Positions 33,317 to 41,747 of a DNA stretch of 64,000 nt are shown here, one piece after another (the first letter of the stretch is position 1; each line of letters begins with the position of its first letter). Position numbers and translations under genes: made by a program. The DNA is from CBDFGS01 sp965247255 (GTDB lineage: Bacteria > Chloroflexota > Dehalococcoidia > Lucifugimonadales > CAUZJF01), in assembly GCA_965247255.1 (NCBI GenBank), contig CBDFGS010000013.1, positions 310,001 through 374,000 of the forward strand, given 5' to 3'. The notes under the pieces were generated by a model. That model searched no databases, was not told the DNA's origin, and saw only the letters and a list, made by a program, of their open reading frames with translations.

Positions 33317-33595
33317 ATGAAGAAACCCATCCGCAGGGTAGTGAAAAAACTGTCCGGTCGGTATGCTGCTGACGAGGTGGTCACGCCTCCTGACGCCGTC
33401 CGTCCCCCGCCGACTCAGCCGCCAGATAGGACCGGGCCGAGCGCCGCGCAGGACCCACCTGATGACCAAGCCGCTCCTTTGGGACCGGATGTCCAGGCAG
33501 TGTTCGAGCAGCCACCCGGAAACTCCGCGTCGGGGGGTGGCGGCGATGACGTGTTCGATCGCTCCAAGTCCTCGGATGGTCCCGGCGAGGTGTGA
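33317..33595 (+). pseudogene. Truncated ORF downstream of arlI, cut by IS21
   Basis: From an ATG at 33317 the frame encodes a basic start (MKKPIRRVVKKLSGRY) followed by a Pro/Gln/Asp-rich, probably disordered, tail. Its stop codon, TGA at 33593-33595, is supplied by the terminal bases of the IS21 element, so the original 3' part is lost. It occupies the place of arlJ but the remaining 92 residues have no membrane segment, so identity cannot be read; it could be the cytoplasmic N-terminal extension of ArlJ or another archaellum gene. The missing 3' part is not on the right side of the IS. Confidence 0.5.
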
Positions 33596-33702
33596 AGGGC
33601 GGAGAGATAATGTACCACCTGGGCGGTCGAGCGCTGAGGTGTGGCGTTTGAAAACTGTACCGCCTGTCGCCTTCAATCAGGAACGACCGAACCTGACTGA
33701 AG

Positions 33703-35211
33703 GTGGATTGGATGTACAAGGTGGAGATGTACCTGCGAGTTCGCAGGGCTTGCTTTGTAGAAGGGATGAGCGCTCGAGAGGCTGCGCGGGTATACGGACT
33801 GCACCGGGACACGGTGCGCAAGATGCTCAAGTACTCGGTACCTCCAGGGTATCAACGAGACCGACCGCCTCGTCGACCGAAGCTGGACCCATACAAGGGT
33901 GTGATGGACCAGATCCTGGAGCAGGATCTGAGCTCACCGAAGAAGCAGCGTCACACCGCCAAGCGTATCTATGAGCGGTTGAGGGACGAGCACGGGTTTC
34001 CGGGCAAGTACACAATCGTCAAGGACTACGTCCGGGAACGCCGTCGTCGGACCCGAGAGATGTTCGTACCACTGTCCCATTCCCCGGGACATGCCCAGTG
34101 TGACTTTGGCGAAGCGTGGGTGGTCATCGGCGGAGTGGAACGCAAAGCCCACTACTTCGCCCTGGACCTCCCTCACAGCGACGGGTGCTATGTGAAGGCG
34201 TATCCCGCCGAGACGACGGAGTCATTCTGCGACGGACACGTCTCCGCCTTCGCGTTCCTGGGCGGAGTGCCTCAGAGCATCCTCTACGACAACACCACGC
34301 TCGCGGTAGCCAGAATCCTGGGAGATGGTCGCCGGCAGCGGACCAGGGTGTTCTCCGAGCTTCAGTCCCACTACCTGTTCGAGGACCGGTTTGGCCGTCC
34401 AGGCAAAGGGAACGATAAGGGCAAAGTAGAAGGTCTGGTCGGCTATGTCCGCCGGAACTTCCTGGTGCCCATTCCATCGTTCGAGAGCTTCGATGCCCTC
34501 AATGCTCATCTGGAGCAACACTGCCTCAGACGGTTCGAAGATCGACTCCGCGGCCGCAACGAGACGATAGGAGAACGGCTGGAGCGGGACCTGGAGAAGT
34601 TGCTGCCTCTGCCGGCCGTACCGTACGACGCCAGCGACAAGCACGCGACGAGGGTCAGTTCTCTGTCCCTGGTCAGATACCGGACCAATGACTATTCGGT
34701 CCCGGTGGCCTACGGTCATCGGGACGTTCTGGTCCGCGGATATGTACACGAGGTTGTGATCAGCTGTGGCGCTGAAGTCATCGCCCGCCATCGGCGGTCC
34801 TACGATCGAGACGACTTCGTCTTCGACCCTCTCCATTACCTGCCGCTCCTTGAGAAGAAGACGAGGGCATTGGATCAGGCGGCGCCGCTGGTTGGATGGG
34901 AGTTGCCCGAGGAGTTCGGAGTGTTGCGGCGGCTGCTGGAGTCTCGGATGGGCAAGCGAGGAAAGAGGGAGTTCGTGCAGGTGCTCAGACTGATGGAGAA
35001 CTTCCAGCCGGAAGAAGTCCACGACGCCGTACGAGACGCCATTCGACTCGGGGCTGTGAGCTTCGATGCTGTCAAGCACCTGGTGCTGTGCAGGATCGAG
35101 GGTCGACCGCCTAGACTCGACATGGAGTTGTACCCGTATCTGCCCAGGACCAACGTTGCAACAACCTCGACCAGGGACTACATGGCTCTCCTGGCGGGGA
35201 GCCGGTCATGA
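33703..35211 (+). CDS. istA: IS21 transposase IstA
   Basis: A 502-residue DDE transposase starting at GTG 33703. An N-terminal HTH (MSAREAARVYGLHRDTVRKML) precedes the catalytic core, with the first Asp in HAQCDFGEAWV, the second in ILYDNTTLAV and the Glu in NDKGKVEGLVGYVRR. The C-terminal half contains the RYRTNDYSVPVAYGHRDV beta-barrel. It is full length and looks functional. Its stop overlaps the istB start by 4 nt, the usual coupling in this family. Confidence 0.95.
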   Translation: MDWMYKVEMYLRVRRACFVEGMSAREAARVYGLHRDTVRKMLKYSVPPGYQRDRPPRRPKLDPYKGVMDQILEQDLSSPKKQRHTAKRIYERLRDEHGFPGKYTIVKDYVRERRRRTREMFVPLSHSPGHAQCDFGEAWVVIGGVERKAHYFALDLPHSDGCYVKAYPAETTESFCDGHVSAFAFLGGVPQSILYDNTTLAVARILGDGRRQRTRVFSELQSHYLFEDRFGRPGKGNDKGKVEGLVGYVRRNFLVPIPSFESFDALNAHLEQHCLRRFEDRLRGRNETIGERLERDLEKLLPLPAVPYDASDKHATRVSSLSLVRYRTNDYSVPVAYGHRDVLVRGYVHEVVISCGAEVIARHRRSYDRDDFVFDPLHYLPLLEKKTRALDQAAPLVGWELPEEFGVLRRLLESRMGKRGKREFVQVLRLMENFQPEEVHDAVRDAIRLGAVSFDAVKHLVLCRIEGRPPRLDMELYPYLPRTNVATTSTRDYMALLAGSRS

Positions 35212-35975
35212 CCAACAAGTCCACGATGTTGCTCGAACACAACCTCAAGCAACTCAAGCTCCCCACGTTCCTGAGGGAGTACGACAAGCTGGCATCCCAG
35301 TGTGCCAGTGAGGGAGCTGACCATCCGGACTACCTGCTGCGACTATCGGACTTGGAGCTGATCGACCGTCACCATCGCATGGTGGAACGTCGGATCAAAG
35401 CAGCCCGCTTCCCGACGACCAAGAGCCTCGACACCTTCGACTTCCTGTCTATGCCGTCCCTGAACAAGGCTCTGGTTCTGGAGCTGGCACGATGCGAGTA
35501 CATCGAGCGCCCCCACAACGTCATCGCTCTCGGCAACAGTGGCACCGGCAAGACCCATATCGCCCTCGGTCTCGGTCTGGCTGCGTGTCAGAGGGGACTG
35601 TCCGTGGGCTTCACCACCGCCGCTGCTCTGGTTCACGAGCTGATCGAGGCCAGGGACGAACGGCGTCTGCTCAACCTGCAGAGAAGGCTCGCACGACTCA
35701 AGCTGCTCATCATCGACGAACTGGGCTTCGTGCCCTTGTCCAAGACTGGCGCCGAGCTCCTCTTCGAGGTGTTCAGCCAGCGTTACGAGCGTGGATCGGT
35801 CCTGGTGACCTCCAACCTGCCCTTCGTCGAGTGGACCGAGGTGTTCGGCTCTGAACGGCTGACCGGAGCTCTCCTCGACCGCCTCACCCACCATGTCGAC
35901 ATCCTGGAGATGAACGGGGACAGCTACCGACTCAAGCACAGCAAGAAGACTTCTGGCCGCCAGCTATCTGACTGA
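35208..35975 (+). CDS. istB: IS21 transposition helper ATPase IstB
   Basis: A 255-residue AAA+ protein of the DnaC/IstB family. Walker A is GNSGTGKTH, Walker B is LLIIDELGFVPL, and sensor segments VTSNLPFVEW and LLDRLTHHVDIL follow. IstB assembles on target DNA and recruits the IstA-bound ends. The gene is intact and translationally coupled to istA. Confidence 0.95.
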   Translation: MTNKSTMLLEHNLKQLKLPTFLREYDKLASQCASEGADHPDYLLRLSDLELIDRHHRMVERRIKAARFPTTKSLDTFDFLSMPSLNKALVLELARCEYIERPHNVIALGNSGTGKTHIALGLGLAACQRGLSVGFTTAAALVHELIEARDERRLLNLQRRLARLKLLIIDELGFVPLSKTGAELLFEVFSQRYERGSVLVTSNLPFVEWTEVFGSERLTGALLDRLTHHVDILEMNGDSYRLKHSKKTSGRQLSD

Positions 35976-36071
35976 GCCTGATCTCCAACGCCCCACGAAC
36001 CTTGATGCCCATTCTACGGCGTTCAGTGGTACAGTTTTGCTCCGCCCCGCTGGTACGTTTTCACACCGCCC

Positions 36072-36101
36072 TTGACAGCGGAGACAACCATTAGTTATTA
36101 T
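36072..36101 (+). promoter_or_regulatory. Hybrid promoter at the IS21 right end
   Basis: TTGACA at 36072-36077 is the last six bases of the IS21 right terminus. Eighteen bp later TATTAT (36096-36101) lies outside the element. Together they form a good sigma-70 promoter pointing at the HTH-recombinase pair. Outward -35 boxes in IS21 right ends are established for the family. Confidence 0.65.
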
Positions 36102-36122
36102 ACACGTATACGTGTATAATAA
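36095..36122. promoter_or_regulatory. 28-bp perfect palindrome, probable operator
   Basis: The sequence from 36095 to 36122 equals its own reverse complement, with half-site TTATTATACACGTA. It is AT-rich in a GC-rich region, covers the -10 box of the promoter above and ends 4 bp before the ATG of the HTH gene. A dimeric repressor, perhaps the HTH protein itself, could bind here and shut off the recombinase operon. Confidence 0.8.
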
Positions 36123-36126
36123 CGCC

Positions 36127-36333
36127 ATGAGCATCGAGGGATATCTAACTACAGGACAGGCCAGCGAGAGATTCGGACTCTCTGCGGACCACGTAAGACG
36201 CTTGCTCGAGTCCCGCACAATCGAAGGCGAGAAGGTGGGCCGCGACTGGCTTGCGGACATCGAGTCGCTAGAAGCATACATGGCCAATAGACGCAAGCCA
36301 GGCCCCAGACCAGGAGGAAAGCGACATGGATGA
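36127..36333 (+). CDS. Small excisionase-type HTH DNA-binding protein
   Basis: A 68-residue protein with a winged-helix/MerR-like excisionase fold: YLTTGQASERFGLSADHVRRLLESRTIEGEKVGRDW, followed by SLEAYMANRR. This is the layout of the helix-turn-helix 17 (Xis-like) family. The ATG at 36127 is chosen; a GTG at 36112 inside the palindrome would add five residues. The stop overlaps the recombinase start by 8 nt, so the two are coupled. It may steer the serine integrase towards excision or repress the operon through the adjacent palindrome (inference). Confidence 0.8.
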   Translation: MSIEGYLTTGQASERFGLSADHVRRLLESRTIEGEKVGRDWLADIESLEAYMANRRKPGPRPGGKRHG

Positions 36334-38011
36334 CCCATTGGCACGTACTCCGGAGTCGAGCGCGACGGCTGTCTACGCCCGCGTCTCCTCCGAGGAGCAA
36401 AGGGAAAATCAGACTATTAAGACTCAGGTAGAAGCCGCCAGAAAATGGGTAGAGTTGCAGGGCCTGATCGGCGGACCAATGCAGGTTCATGAGTTCTACC
36501 TGGATGACGGAGTCTCCGGCACCATACCGCTTCTCGAGCGGCCCGGAGGCATGAAGCTGGTCGAGGACGCTCGGGACGGGAAGTTCTCCACGGTGCTTGT
36601 TTACAAGATTGATCGCCTAGGCCGGGACCCTCGGGACATACTTAACTCGACCCACCAACTTGATCAGCTAGGTGTAGCTGTAAGGAGTCTCACAGAGGAA
36701 TTTGACATGTCGTCTCCGTCCGGGAGGTTCATGTTCAATGTCTTCGCTGCTTCTGCTGGCTTTGCTCGAGATACACAGATCGAACGGTCGATCTCCGGTA
36801 CTAATTATTGGGCAAAAGAGGGCGTGTGGTTGGGTGGTATCGTGCCGTACGGCTATATTGTAGAAGGGAGGAAGAAGAATGCACGGTTGCTCGTTAGCAA
36901 CTCGCCGCTCGCAGGACTTCTCCTGTCTGAGGCGGACGTTGTCAGGCTGATCTACCGCCTCTTACGGGAGGAGAAATGGTCCTGCATCAGGATCGCGGAA
37001 CACCTGAACGCTCTTTCTGTTCCTCCGTCGTACGCCAAGGATGGGCGCCAAACCTCAAAGACGGACCCGGACGGGAAGAGGAAGCACAGCACAGCTGCCG
37101 TGTGGAGGCCCGGACGCGTACGCAACCTAGTCGTAAACAGCGTATATAAGGGAGAGCACGTGTACGGCAAGCGGAGCAAGAAACCACGGGAGCTCATAAG
37201 CCGGGCCGTACCCGCTATTGTGGAGGCCACTGATTGGGATACGGCACAGCGGGTTCTTCGGTCGAATCAGATAATGTCGGCTCGCAACTCAAAGAGGAGA
37301 CACCTCCTGCGAGGACTTGTCAGATGCGATAGATGTGGCCTTACCTTCCAAGGTTCTGACGTGACTCGGCCTAGCGGAAAGCGTGAGGCCTACTACAGGT
37401 GCGGCGGAAAGTCTCCTTTCAGGGGTAGGCTTCAGGGCAAATGCCCGAGTAAGCATATCCCTGCCCTCCCTTTGGAAGACGCAGTTTGGGCGGACATCCT
37501 GGGCTTCGTCCGAGAACCTGGACCTATCCTCGAAAGGCTGGCCGACAGCCTTAAGACGGGTGTCGCAGAGGCTCAGGATGTCGAATCGGAACGACTAGCC
37601 TTGGAACACTCGCTCGCGAACAAGAAGCAGGAAAGAGACGCCATCCTGGATCTCTACCGTAAGAGCCGCATAAACTCGGACGATGTGGACAGTCAGTTTG
37701 AGAAGATCGGTGCTGAGGAGGCCGAACTTAAGGATCGGTTGGCTCAGCTAGACACCCTGGTGAAGTCCAAAAACGCGATATCTGCTCGACTTACGACGGC
37801 CCGTGAGCTCCTCGAAATCCTTCGCCAGCGCGTGAAGGAAGACTTCGCTTGGGAAGAAAAGCGCGACTTGATCGAACTGCTCGTTTCGGAGGTCACGGTG
37901 GATACGATATGCGAAGGCCGGTCCAAGCGGGCGGAGATCAACGTGACCTATGCGTTTGGCGGTAGCGCAGTTAACCGCACGGGCACGGGTTCATCGCGCC
38001 GACCATCATGA
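36326..38011 (+). CDS. Large serine recombinase (integrase)
   Basis: A 561-residue large serine recombinase. The resolvase-type catalytic domain (about 14-160) begins TAVYARVSSEEQ with nucleophile Ser21 and has the Arg-bearing segment VYKIDRLGRDPRDI. The recombinase domain follows (about 185-300), then a zinc ribbon (CDRCGLTF ... CGGKS ... GKCPSK) and a long coiled coil (about 410-480). It cuts and rejoins att sites without high-energy cofactors. Its last dozen residues are read from comM sequence on the other side of the att junction near 37976, so the C-terminus depends on integration state. Base composition is slightly lower in GC than the neighbours, consistent with transfer. Confidence 0.93.
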   Translation: MDDPLARTPESSATAVYARVSSEEQRENQTIKTQVEAARKWVELQGLIGGPMQVHEFYLDDGVSGTIPLLERPGGMKLVEDARDGKFSTVLVYKIDRLGRDPRDILNSTHQLDQLGVAVRSLTEEFDMSSPSGRFMFNVFAASAGFARDTQIERSISGTNYWAKEGVWLGGIVPYGYIVEGRKKNARLLVSNSPLAGLLLSEADVVRLIYRLLREEKWSCIRIAEHLNALSVPPSYAKDGRQTSKTDPDGKRKHSTAAVWRPGRVRNLVVNSVYKGEHVYGKRSKKPRELISRAVPAIVEATDWDTAQRVLRSNQIMSARNSKRRHLLRGLVRCDRCGLTFQGSDVTRPSGKREAYYRCGGKSPFRGRLQGKCPSKHIPALPLEDAVWADILGFVREPGPILERLADSLKTGVAEAQDVESERLALEHSLANKKQERDAILDLYRKSRINSDDVDSQFEKIGAEEAELKDRLAQLDTLVKSKNAISARLTTARELLEILRQRVKEDFAWEEKRDLIELLVSEVTVDTICEGRSKRAEINVTYAFGGSAVNRTGTGSSRRPS

Positions 38012-39002
38012 AGTTCGCCGGGAATGTCATGGTGCCCTGTGCGCGGCTGATGGTGACGACCTTGTCCTCCAGGGGCTGTCGCAGCACCTCGAGAAGGGTG
38101 TGGCCGAACTCCGGGAGCTCGTCCAGGAAGAGCACGCCCCTGTGACTCAGCGTGATCTCACCCGGCCTCGGCTGGCGTCCTCCGCCGACGAGACCGGCGT
38201 TGGACACCGTGTAGTGGGGAGACCGGAAGGGCCGCTCCGAAATCATAGGCGACGACGCGGGGAGCAGGCCACTGACGCTGTAGATCTTGGTCACGTCGAG
38301 GGCTTCCTGGTGGGTCAGGGGAGGTAGTATCGAGGGAAGGCTCCGAGCGAGGAGCGTCTTGCCGCTGCCGGGCGGGCCGGACATCAGGACGTTGTGCCCG
38401 CCGGCCGCTGCCACCTCCAGTGCGCGCTTGGCGTGCTCGTGACCTCGAATCTCGGCGATGTCCACTCCGCCGTGCGGGCTCTTCCTCTCACCGTCGTCGT
38501 CGGGTCCGGACTGGTCAGCTGGGGACCGCCTTTGGTCTTGTGCCAGCGGTTCGATTAGTTCTTCCCCTCGTAGGTGCGCCCCCAACTGGCCGAGGCTCTC
38601 AACCGGAACGACCTCGACCCCCTCCACAAGGCCGGCCTCAGACGCGTCTAGCGAGGGAACGAATACCGTGTCCACACCCTCGTCGCGGGCCACTACCACC
38701 ATCGGTAGGATCCCGTTCGTGTGCCGCAAACGCCCGTCCAGGGCGACTTCGCCCAGGAACAGGGACGATTCGGGTATGGAGGGAAGCTGCCCTGAGCTGA
38801 GGAGCAGGGCGATGGCGATGGGCAGGTCGTATGCAGGGCCGGCTTTTCTGAGGTCGGCGGGGGCGAGGCTGGCGGTGATGCGCCGCATGGGGAACTCGTA
38901 GGCCGAGTTGCGGATGGCGGCTCTGACTCGCTCGCGCGCCTCTTGTACCGCCGCGTCCGGCAGGCCCACAATGGTGAAGGACGGCAGGCCCGGGAAGATG
39001 TC
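37977..39002 (-). pseudogene. comM: comM (YifB, Mg-chelatase-like) fragment lacking both ends
   Basis: The minus strand encodes ComM from about residue 25 (FPGLPSFTIVGLPDAAVQ) through Walker A GPPGSGKT, GLVGGG-RQPRPGEI and LSHRGVLFLDELPEF to the conserved MNPCPCG, where it stops at the junction with the integrase gene. The first 25 residues are absent: homology with the second copy ends at 39002, and the in-frame N-terminus upstream is unrelated. The C-terminal Mg-chelatase domain is also missing and is nowhere in the window. ComM is a hexameric helicase that promotes branch migration in natural transformation. Compared with the copy at 45984-46663, the linker (about residues 195-220) is strongly different while the rest is nearly identical. 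Confidence 0.92.
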
Positions 39003-39003
39003 A

Positions 39004-39896
39004 ACACAATCGGTCGTGACTCTCAACGTTTGACAACGCACCGCCCTGGGGTCTCGTCGGCAGAGTTGGCTAGATAAGTGACCGCCTGTCAAGGGCGGAG
39101 AGGACATCGGCCGGCGCCTGATGTGGGTAGTCCTGCCGAGGGCGTGACTGGGAGGACGAAGGAGAGGGAAAGCCGTCAGTTTCCCCTGTCCTCGCTGGCC
39201 TCGTGGAAGACCAGGGCGATCAAGATCGTAGCCCGGCAGGGGGCCTCAATGGAATCGGCCGCGCTTGCTTGGGCGTCATCAGGAGTCCCCATACATTCAC
39301 GGGACTCCCGACCGGGTTCACTTCTGAGCATCGTCCCCATCATCAGGCTCCGATTGCGTTGGTGGGAGCGCAATTTCAAGAAATCGGTTACCTCGTCTCT
39401 TTAAATGAGCTGTCTTGGATCATGGCTTGGGTCAGTGCCCTAGGTGCGACCATAATCCAGCCCCAGGGTAGGAAAGCCATGTTTATCCGAGCCTCTGAGA
39501 AGTTGGAGCAGGCATTAGGAAAGATTAACATCCAGAAGGTCGATGCCTGGCTGGCGGAGTTTAGAGGTTCCGCGGAATGTGAAGAGCTACGGCTCGCCGC
39601 CCTGGGTCAGATGCGGACTGACCGCGCGACCCTCTGGAACCACCAATCGTGCCATTTTCTGCCATAGCATGCCACCTCAGATGCGTAGTGTAGCATGACG
39701 ACGAAAGGTCCCCCGTGAGAGCGCGCCGAAGCCAAAGATGGCGGCGATTCTTGAAGGGGTCCCAGCGGATTCCGGCTCAGACCAGAGCGACAAGGCAGCT
39801 GATCGCCTAGGGTGACCCTATGTCCCAACACCTATTGCGGTAGAATAAGCTAGGAGCGAACTCGCGTTCTGAGTCCCGCATGGAGGCACCGCCGCA
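39004..39896. other. Junction region with repeat copy A and doubtful ORFs
   Basis: The sequence after the comM breakpoint holds an IS21-like terminus (39087-39102), dispersed repeat copy A (39282-39340) and a frame at 39203-39667 whose last ~85 residues (NELSWIMAWVSALGATII ... LAEFRGSAECEELRLAALG) look weakly protein-like. I do not recognise it and do not call it a gene. The remaining 200 bp before the terminase-like gene show nothing I can name. Confidence 0.45.
39282..39340 (+). repeat. Dispersed repeat, copy A
   Basis: A roughly 60-bp unit: GGAGTCCCC, about ten variable bases, GGGACTCCC, then GACCGGGTTCAC and a GCATCG-CCCC block. The two arms are complementary in this copy, so it can form a hairpin. 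Copies B to E lie at 43973, 45074, 45145 and 45237. Confidence 0.72.
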
Positions 39897-40469
39897 TTGT
39901 CGCAGCTCACTCCGAAACGCCAACGATTCGTTCAGGAGTATCTGGTCGACCTGAACGCGACTCAGGCGGCGATTCGGGCCGGGTACAGTGAGCCTACCGG
40001 TGCTGCAATTGGCTCCGAAAACCTCACGAAACCTGAGATAGCCTTGGCGATTCGGGAAGCGAAGGCCCAGCGGTCGAGGCGTACGGAGGTGACTGCTGAT
40101 CGAGTCCTGGAGGAGCTGGCGAGGATAGCCTTCGCGTCCATCAGCGACGCTGTGGAGTGGCATTCTGACGGCGCTACCGTTAAGGCGTCATCGGAGCTCT
40201 CCCCTGAAGTGCTGGCCGCTGTCAGCGAGGTGAGCGAGACCCGCCACAGAGATGGGTCGGTCGCTGTGAAGGTCAAGATGCACGACAAGCTGGCCGCGTT
40301 GAACAAGGTGGCTGACCACTTGAGGATGTTTGTGAATCGGGTAGAGCACAGTGGCAATGTGAATATCGAAGCTTCCATCTACGATAAGTTCACCCTGGAG
40401 GAGTTGGAAGAGATGTTGGCGGCGCTCAGGGCTGCGAAAGCCATGGAGGGCAAGGGGAGGTTGGAGTGA
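39897..40469 (+). CDS. Small terminase subunit-like protein
   Basis: A 190-residue protein starting at TTG 39897 after GGAGGCACC. The opening LTPKRQRFVQEYLVDLNATQAAIRAGYSE is the signature of phage small terminase (TerS, Terminase_2) N-terminal HTH domains. A central helical part and a C-terminal coiled coil (FTLEELEEMLAALRAAKAMEGK) follow. In phages TerS recognises pac/cos DNA and hands it to the large subunit. No large terminase, portal or capsid gene is nearby, so this is a prophage or gene-transfer remnant, or a domesticated DNA-binding protein. A second, shorter TerS-like gene lies 5 kb away in the opposite orientation. Confidence 0.85.
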   Translation: MSQLTPKRQRFVQEYLVDLNATQAAIRAGYSEPTGAAIGSENLTKPEIALAIREAKAQRSRRTEVTADRVLEELARIAFASISDAVEWHSDGATVKASSELSPEVLAAVSEVSETRHRDGSVAVKVKMHDKLAALNKVADHLRMFVNRVEHSGNVNIEASIYDKFTLEELEEMLAALRAAKAMEGKGRLE

Positions 40470-40600
40470 CCAGAGGCAGTACCAACGCCGCCTATCTTTT
40501 TGCTAGGCTAGAGCGGGCCTACCTGGAAGTCTACGCCAGGTGGATAGCGGGGGACTTTCGCAGCGTTAGGAGTGAAGCTATCGCTGCTGGTGTTATTTAG
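40466..40600 (+). CDS. Short phage-type ORF, probably truncated
   Basis: A GTG at 40466 overlaps the TerS stop codon by 4 nt and opens a 44-residue frame (TRGSTNAAYLFARLERAYLEVYARW, then GDFRSVRSEAIAAGVI). The ending resembles a short motif found in phage-associated proteins where SVRxAAIAAGI is followed by more residues; here the frame stops at TAG, so it may be the truncated start of a longer gene. The coupling to TerS supports it being real. Confidence 0.5.
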   Translation: MTRGSTNAAYLFARLERAYLEVYARWIAGDFRSVRSEAIAAGVI

Positions 40601-40619
40601 CAGAGGTGGAGGTCACGCC

Positions 40620-41396
40620 ATGCTCTTGAAAGACCGCGTTGCCATCGTGACGGGAGGCAGCTCAGGCATAGGTCGCGGTATCTGCCTGGAGTTCGCGCGC
40701 GAGGGTGCGAAGGTCGTGGTTGCCGACGTTGATGATGTGCCGAAACGGGGCAAGTATCATGAGACCGATGAGCGGCCGCCCACCGCCCAGGAGATCGAGA
40801 GAATTGGAGCGCAGGCCCTCTTCGTCAAAGGCGATATCGCCGATGAGGGTTCAGTACGAAATCTGATCGAGGCGACCGTCCTGCATTTCGGCGGCATCGA
40901 TATCCTCGTGAACAACGCCGGGATCTACGTGCCTGGCACGAGCCAGGATATATCTGTCGAAGACTGGGACCGCGTTGTCGGCGTAGACCTGAGAGCTATC
41001 TTCCTGGCCACCAAGTTCGCCCTGCCCCACATCAGAAGATCGCAGGCAGGCCGGATCATCAACATCGCCTCGGTGCACGCCTTCGGCGGCGGAGGGGGCC
41101 CTCCATACGCCGCTGCCAAAGCGGGCGTCGTGAACCTGACCCGCGACACGGCTGTAGAGGTGGCGACAGACGGTATCACGGTCAATGCCATCTGCCCAGG
41201 CTATATCGAGACCCCCATCCAGGACTACTTAACCGAGGAGCAGATCGAGGCGACGCGAAAAGGTACGCCGCTTCCTCGGTTCGGCACCCCCCGTGACATC
41301 GGCCGGGCGTGTATCTTCTTCGCCTCCGACGACGCCTCTTGGATCACGGGAACAGCCCTGCCGGTGGACGGCGGTCTGCTGGCCCCGCTCATGTGA
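40620..41396 (+). CDS. Short-chain dehydrogenase/reductase (SDR)
   Basis: A 258-residue classical SDR. The nucleotide-binding motif is VTGGSSGIGRG, followed by an Asp-containing VVVADVDD and DILVNNAGIYV. The catalytic Ser-Tyr-Lys appear as INIASVHAFGGGGGPPYAAAKAGV, and the C-terminal family segment is ITGTALPVDGGLL. The start at 40620 follows GGTGGAGGT; the in-frame upstream part is not protein-like. A short insertion (DVDDVPKRGKYHETDERPPTAQE) after the first beta-alpha-beta unit is longer than usual. The substrate is a secondary alcohol or ketone, not identifiable further. It probably belongs with the GMC oxidoreductase and MBL genes in the same segment. Confidence 0.9.
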   Translation: MLLKDRVAIVTGGSSGIGRGICLEFAREGAKVVVADVDDVPKRGKYHETDERPPTAQEIERIGAQALFVKGDIADEGSVRNLIEATVLHFGGIDILVNNAGIYVPGTSQDISVEDWDRVVGVDLRAIFLATKFALPHIRRSQAGRIINIASVHAFGGGGGPPYAAAKAGVVNLTRDTAVEVATDGITVNAICPGYIETPIQDYLTEEQIEATRKGTPLPRFGTPRDIGRACIFFASDDASWITGTALPVDGGLLAPLM

Positions 41397-41747
41397 GGAG
41401 CCAGTGCCCATAGAGGTCAATACGGCCCCTTGTGATGCTCGCCGTTGACGCTTTCTGCGTGGGTGCGAGAATCCCGTCAGGTGCCGCCGTGCCGTTGGTG
41501 GACTTCCGCTTCTCAAGACGGGCCTTGCGCAAATGTAGCAGACGAAGTCACCGCTTCGGGTCGTGTCTATAGCGCCGTCACGGTGGCCGGCTGCTATATA
41601 TCGGACCGGCGTGCTCTCGTTCTCCGTGAATTGGGCGGCGCGGAGGGAGGGCCAAGGCCGCCGGCCGCAGCCCTGATGTGCTCCGTGATCACGGGCGTTT
41701 GTGGTGGGCGTCGCCAGCCTTTGTCCGGATTCACAGTGATACTTCAT
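41397..41747. other. Convergent intergenic region, 351 bp
   Basis: This lies between the SDR stop and the GMC oxidoreductase stop. Open frames exist on both strands but their composition is not protein-like. I see no terminator hairpin with a T-run and no repeat shared with the rest of the window. Confidence 0.4.

Larger units (their letters stand above)
33591..36077 (+). mobile_element. IS21-family insertion sequence
   Basis: A 2,487-bp element holding istA and istB. The left end begins TGTGAAGGGCGGAGAG and the right end, read inward, begins TGTCAAGGGCGGTGTG; both continue with a second shared block containing GTACCA and GGGCGG about 20 bp further in, giving the multiple terminal repeats typical of IS21. 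The ends are TG...CA. I find no clear target duplication (left flank GGCGAGG, right flank GCGGAGA), suggesting a rearrangement after insertion. The right end carries an outward TTGACA. Confidence 0.88.

Noticed and set aside
39203..39667. Frame of 154 codons after the left comM fragment
   Set aside because: Only the last part looks weakly protein-like and the first part runs through dispersed repeat A; not enough support to call a gene.
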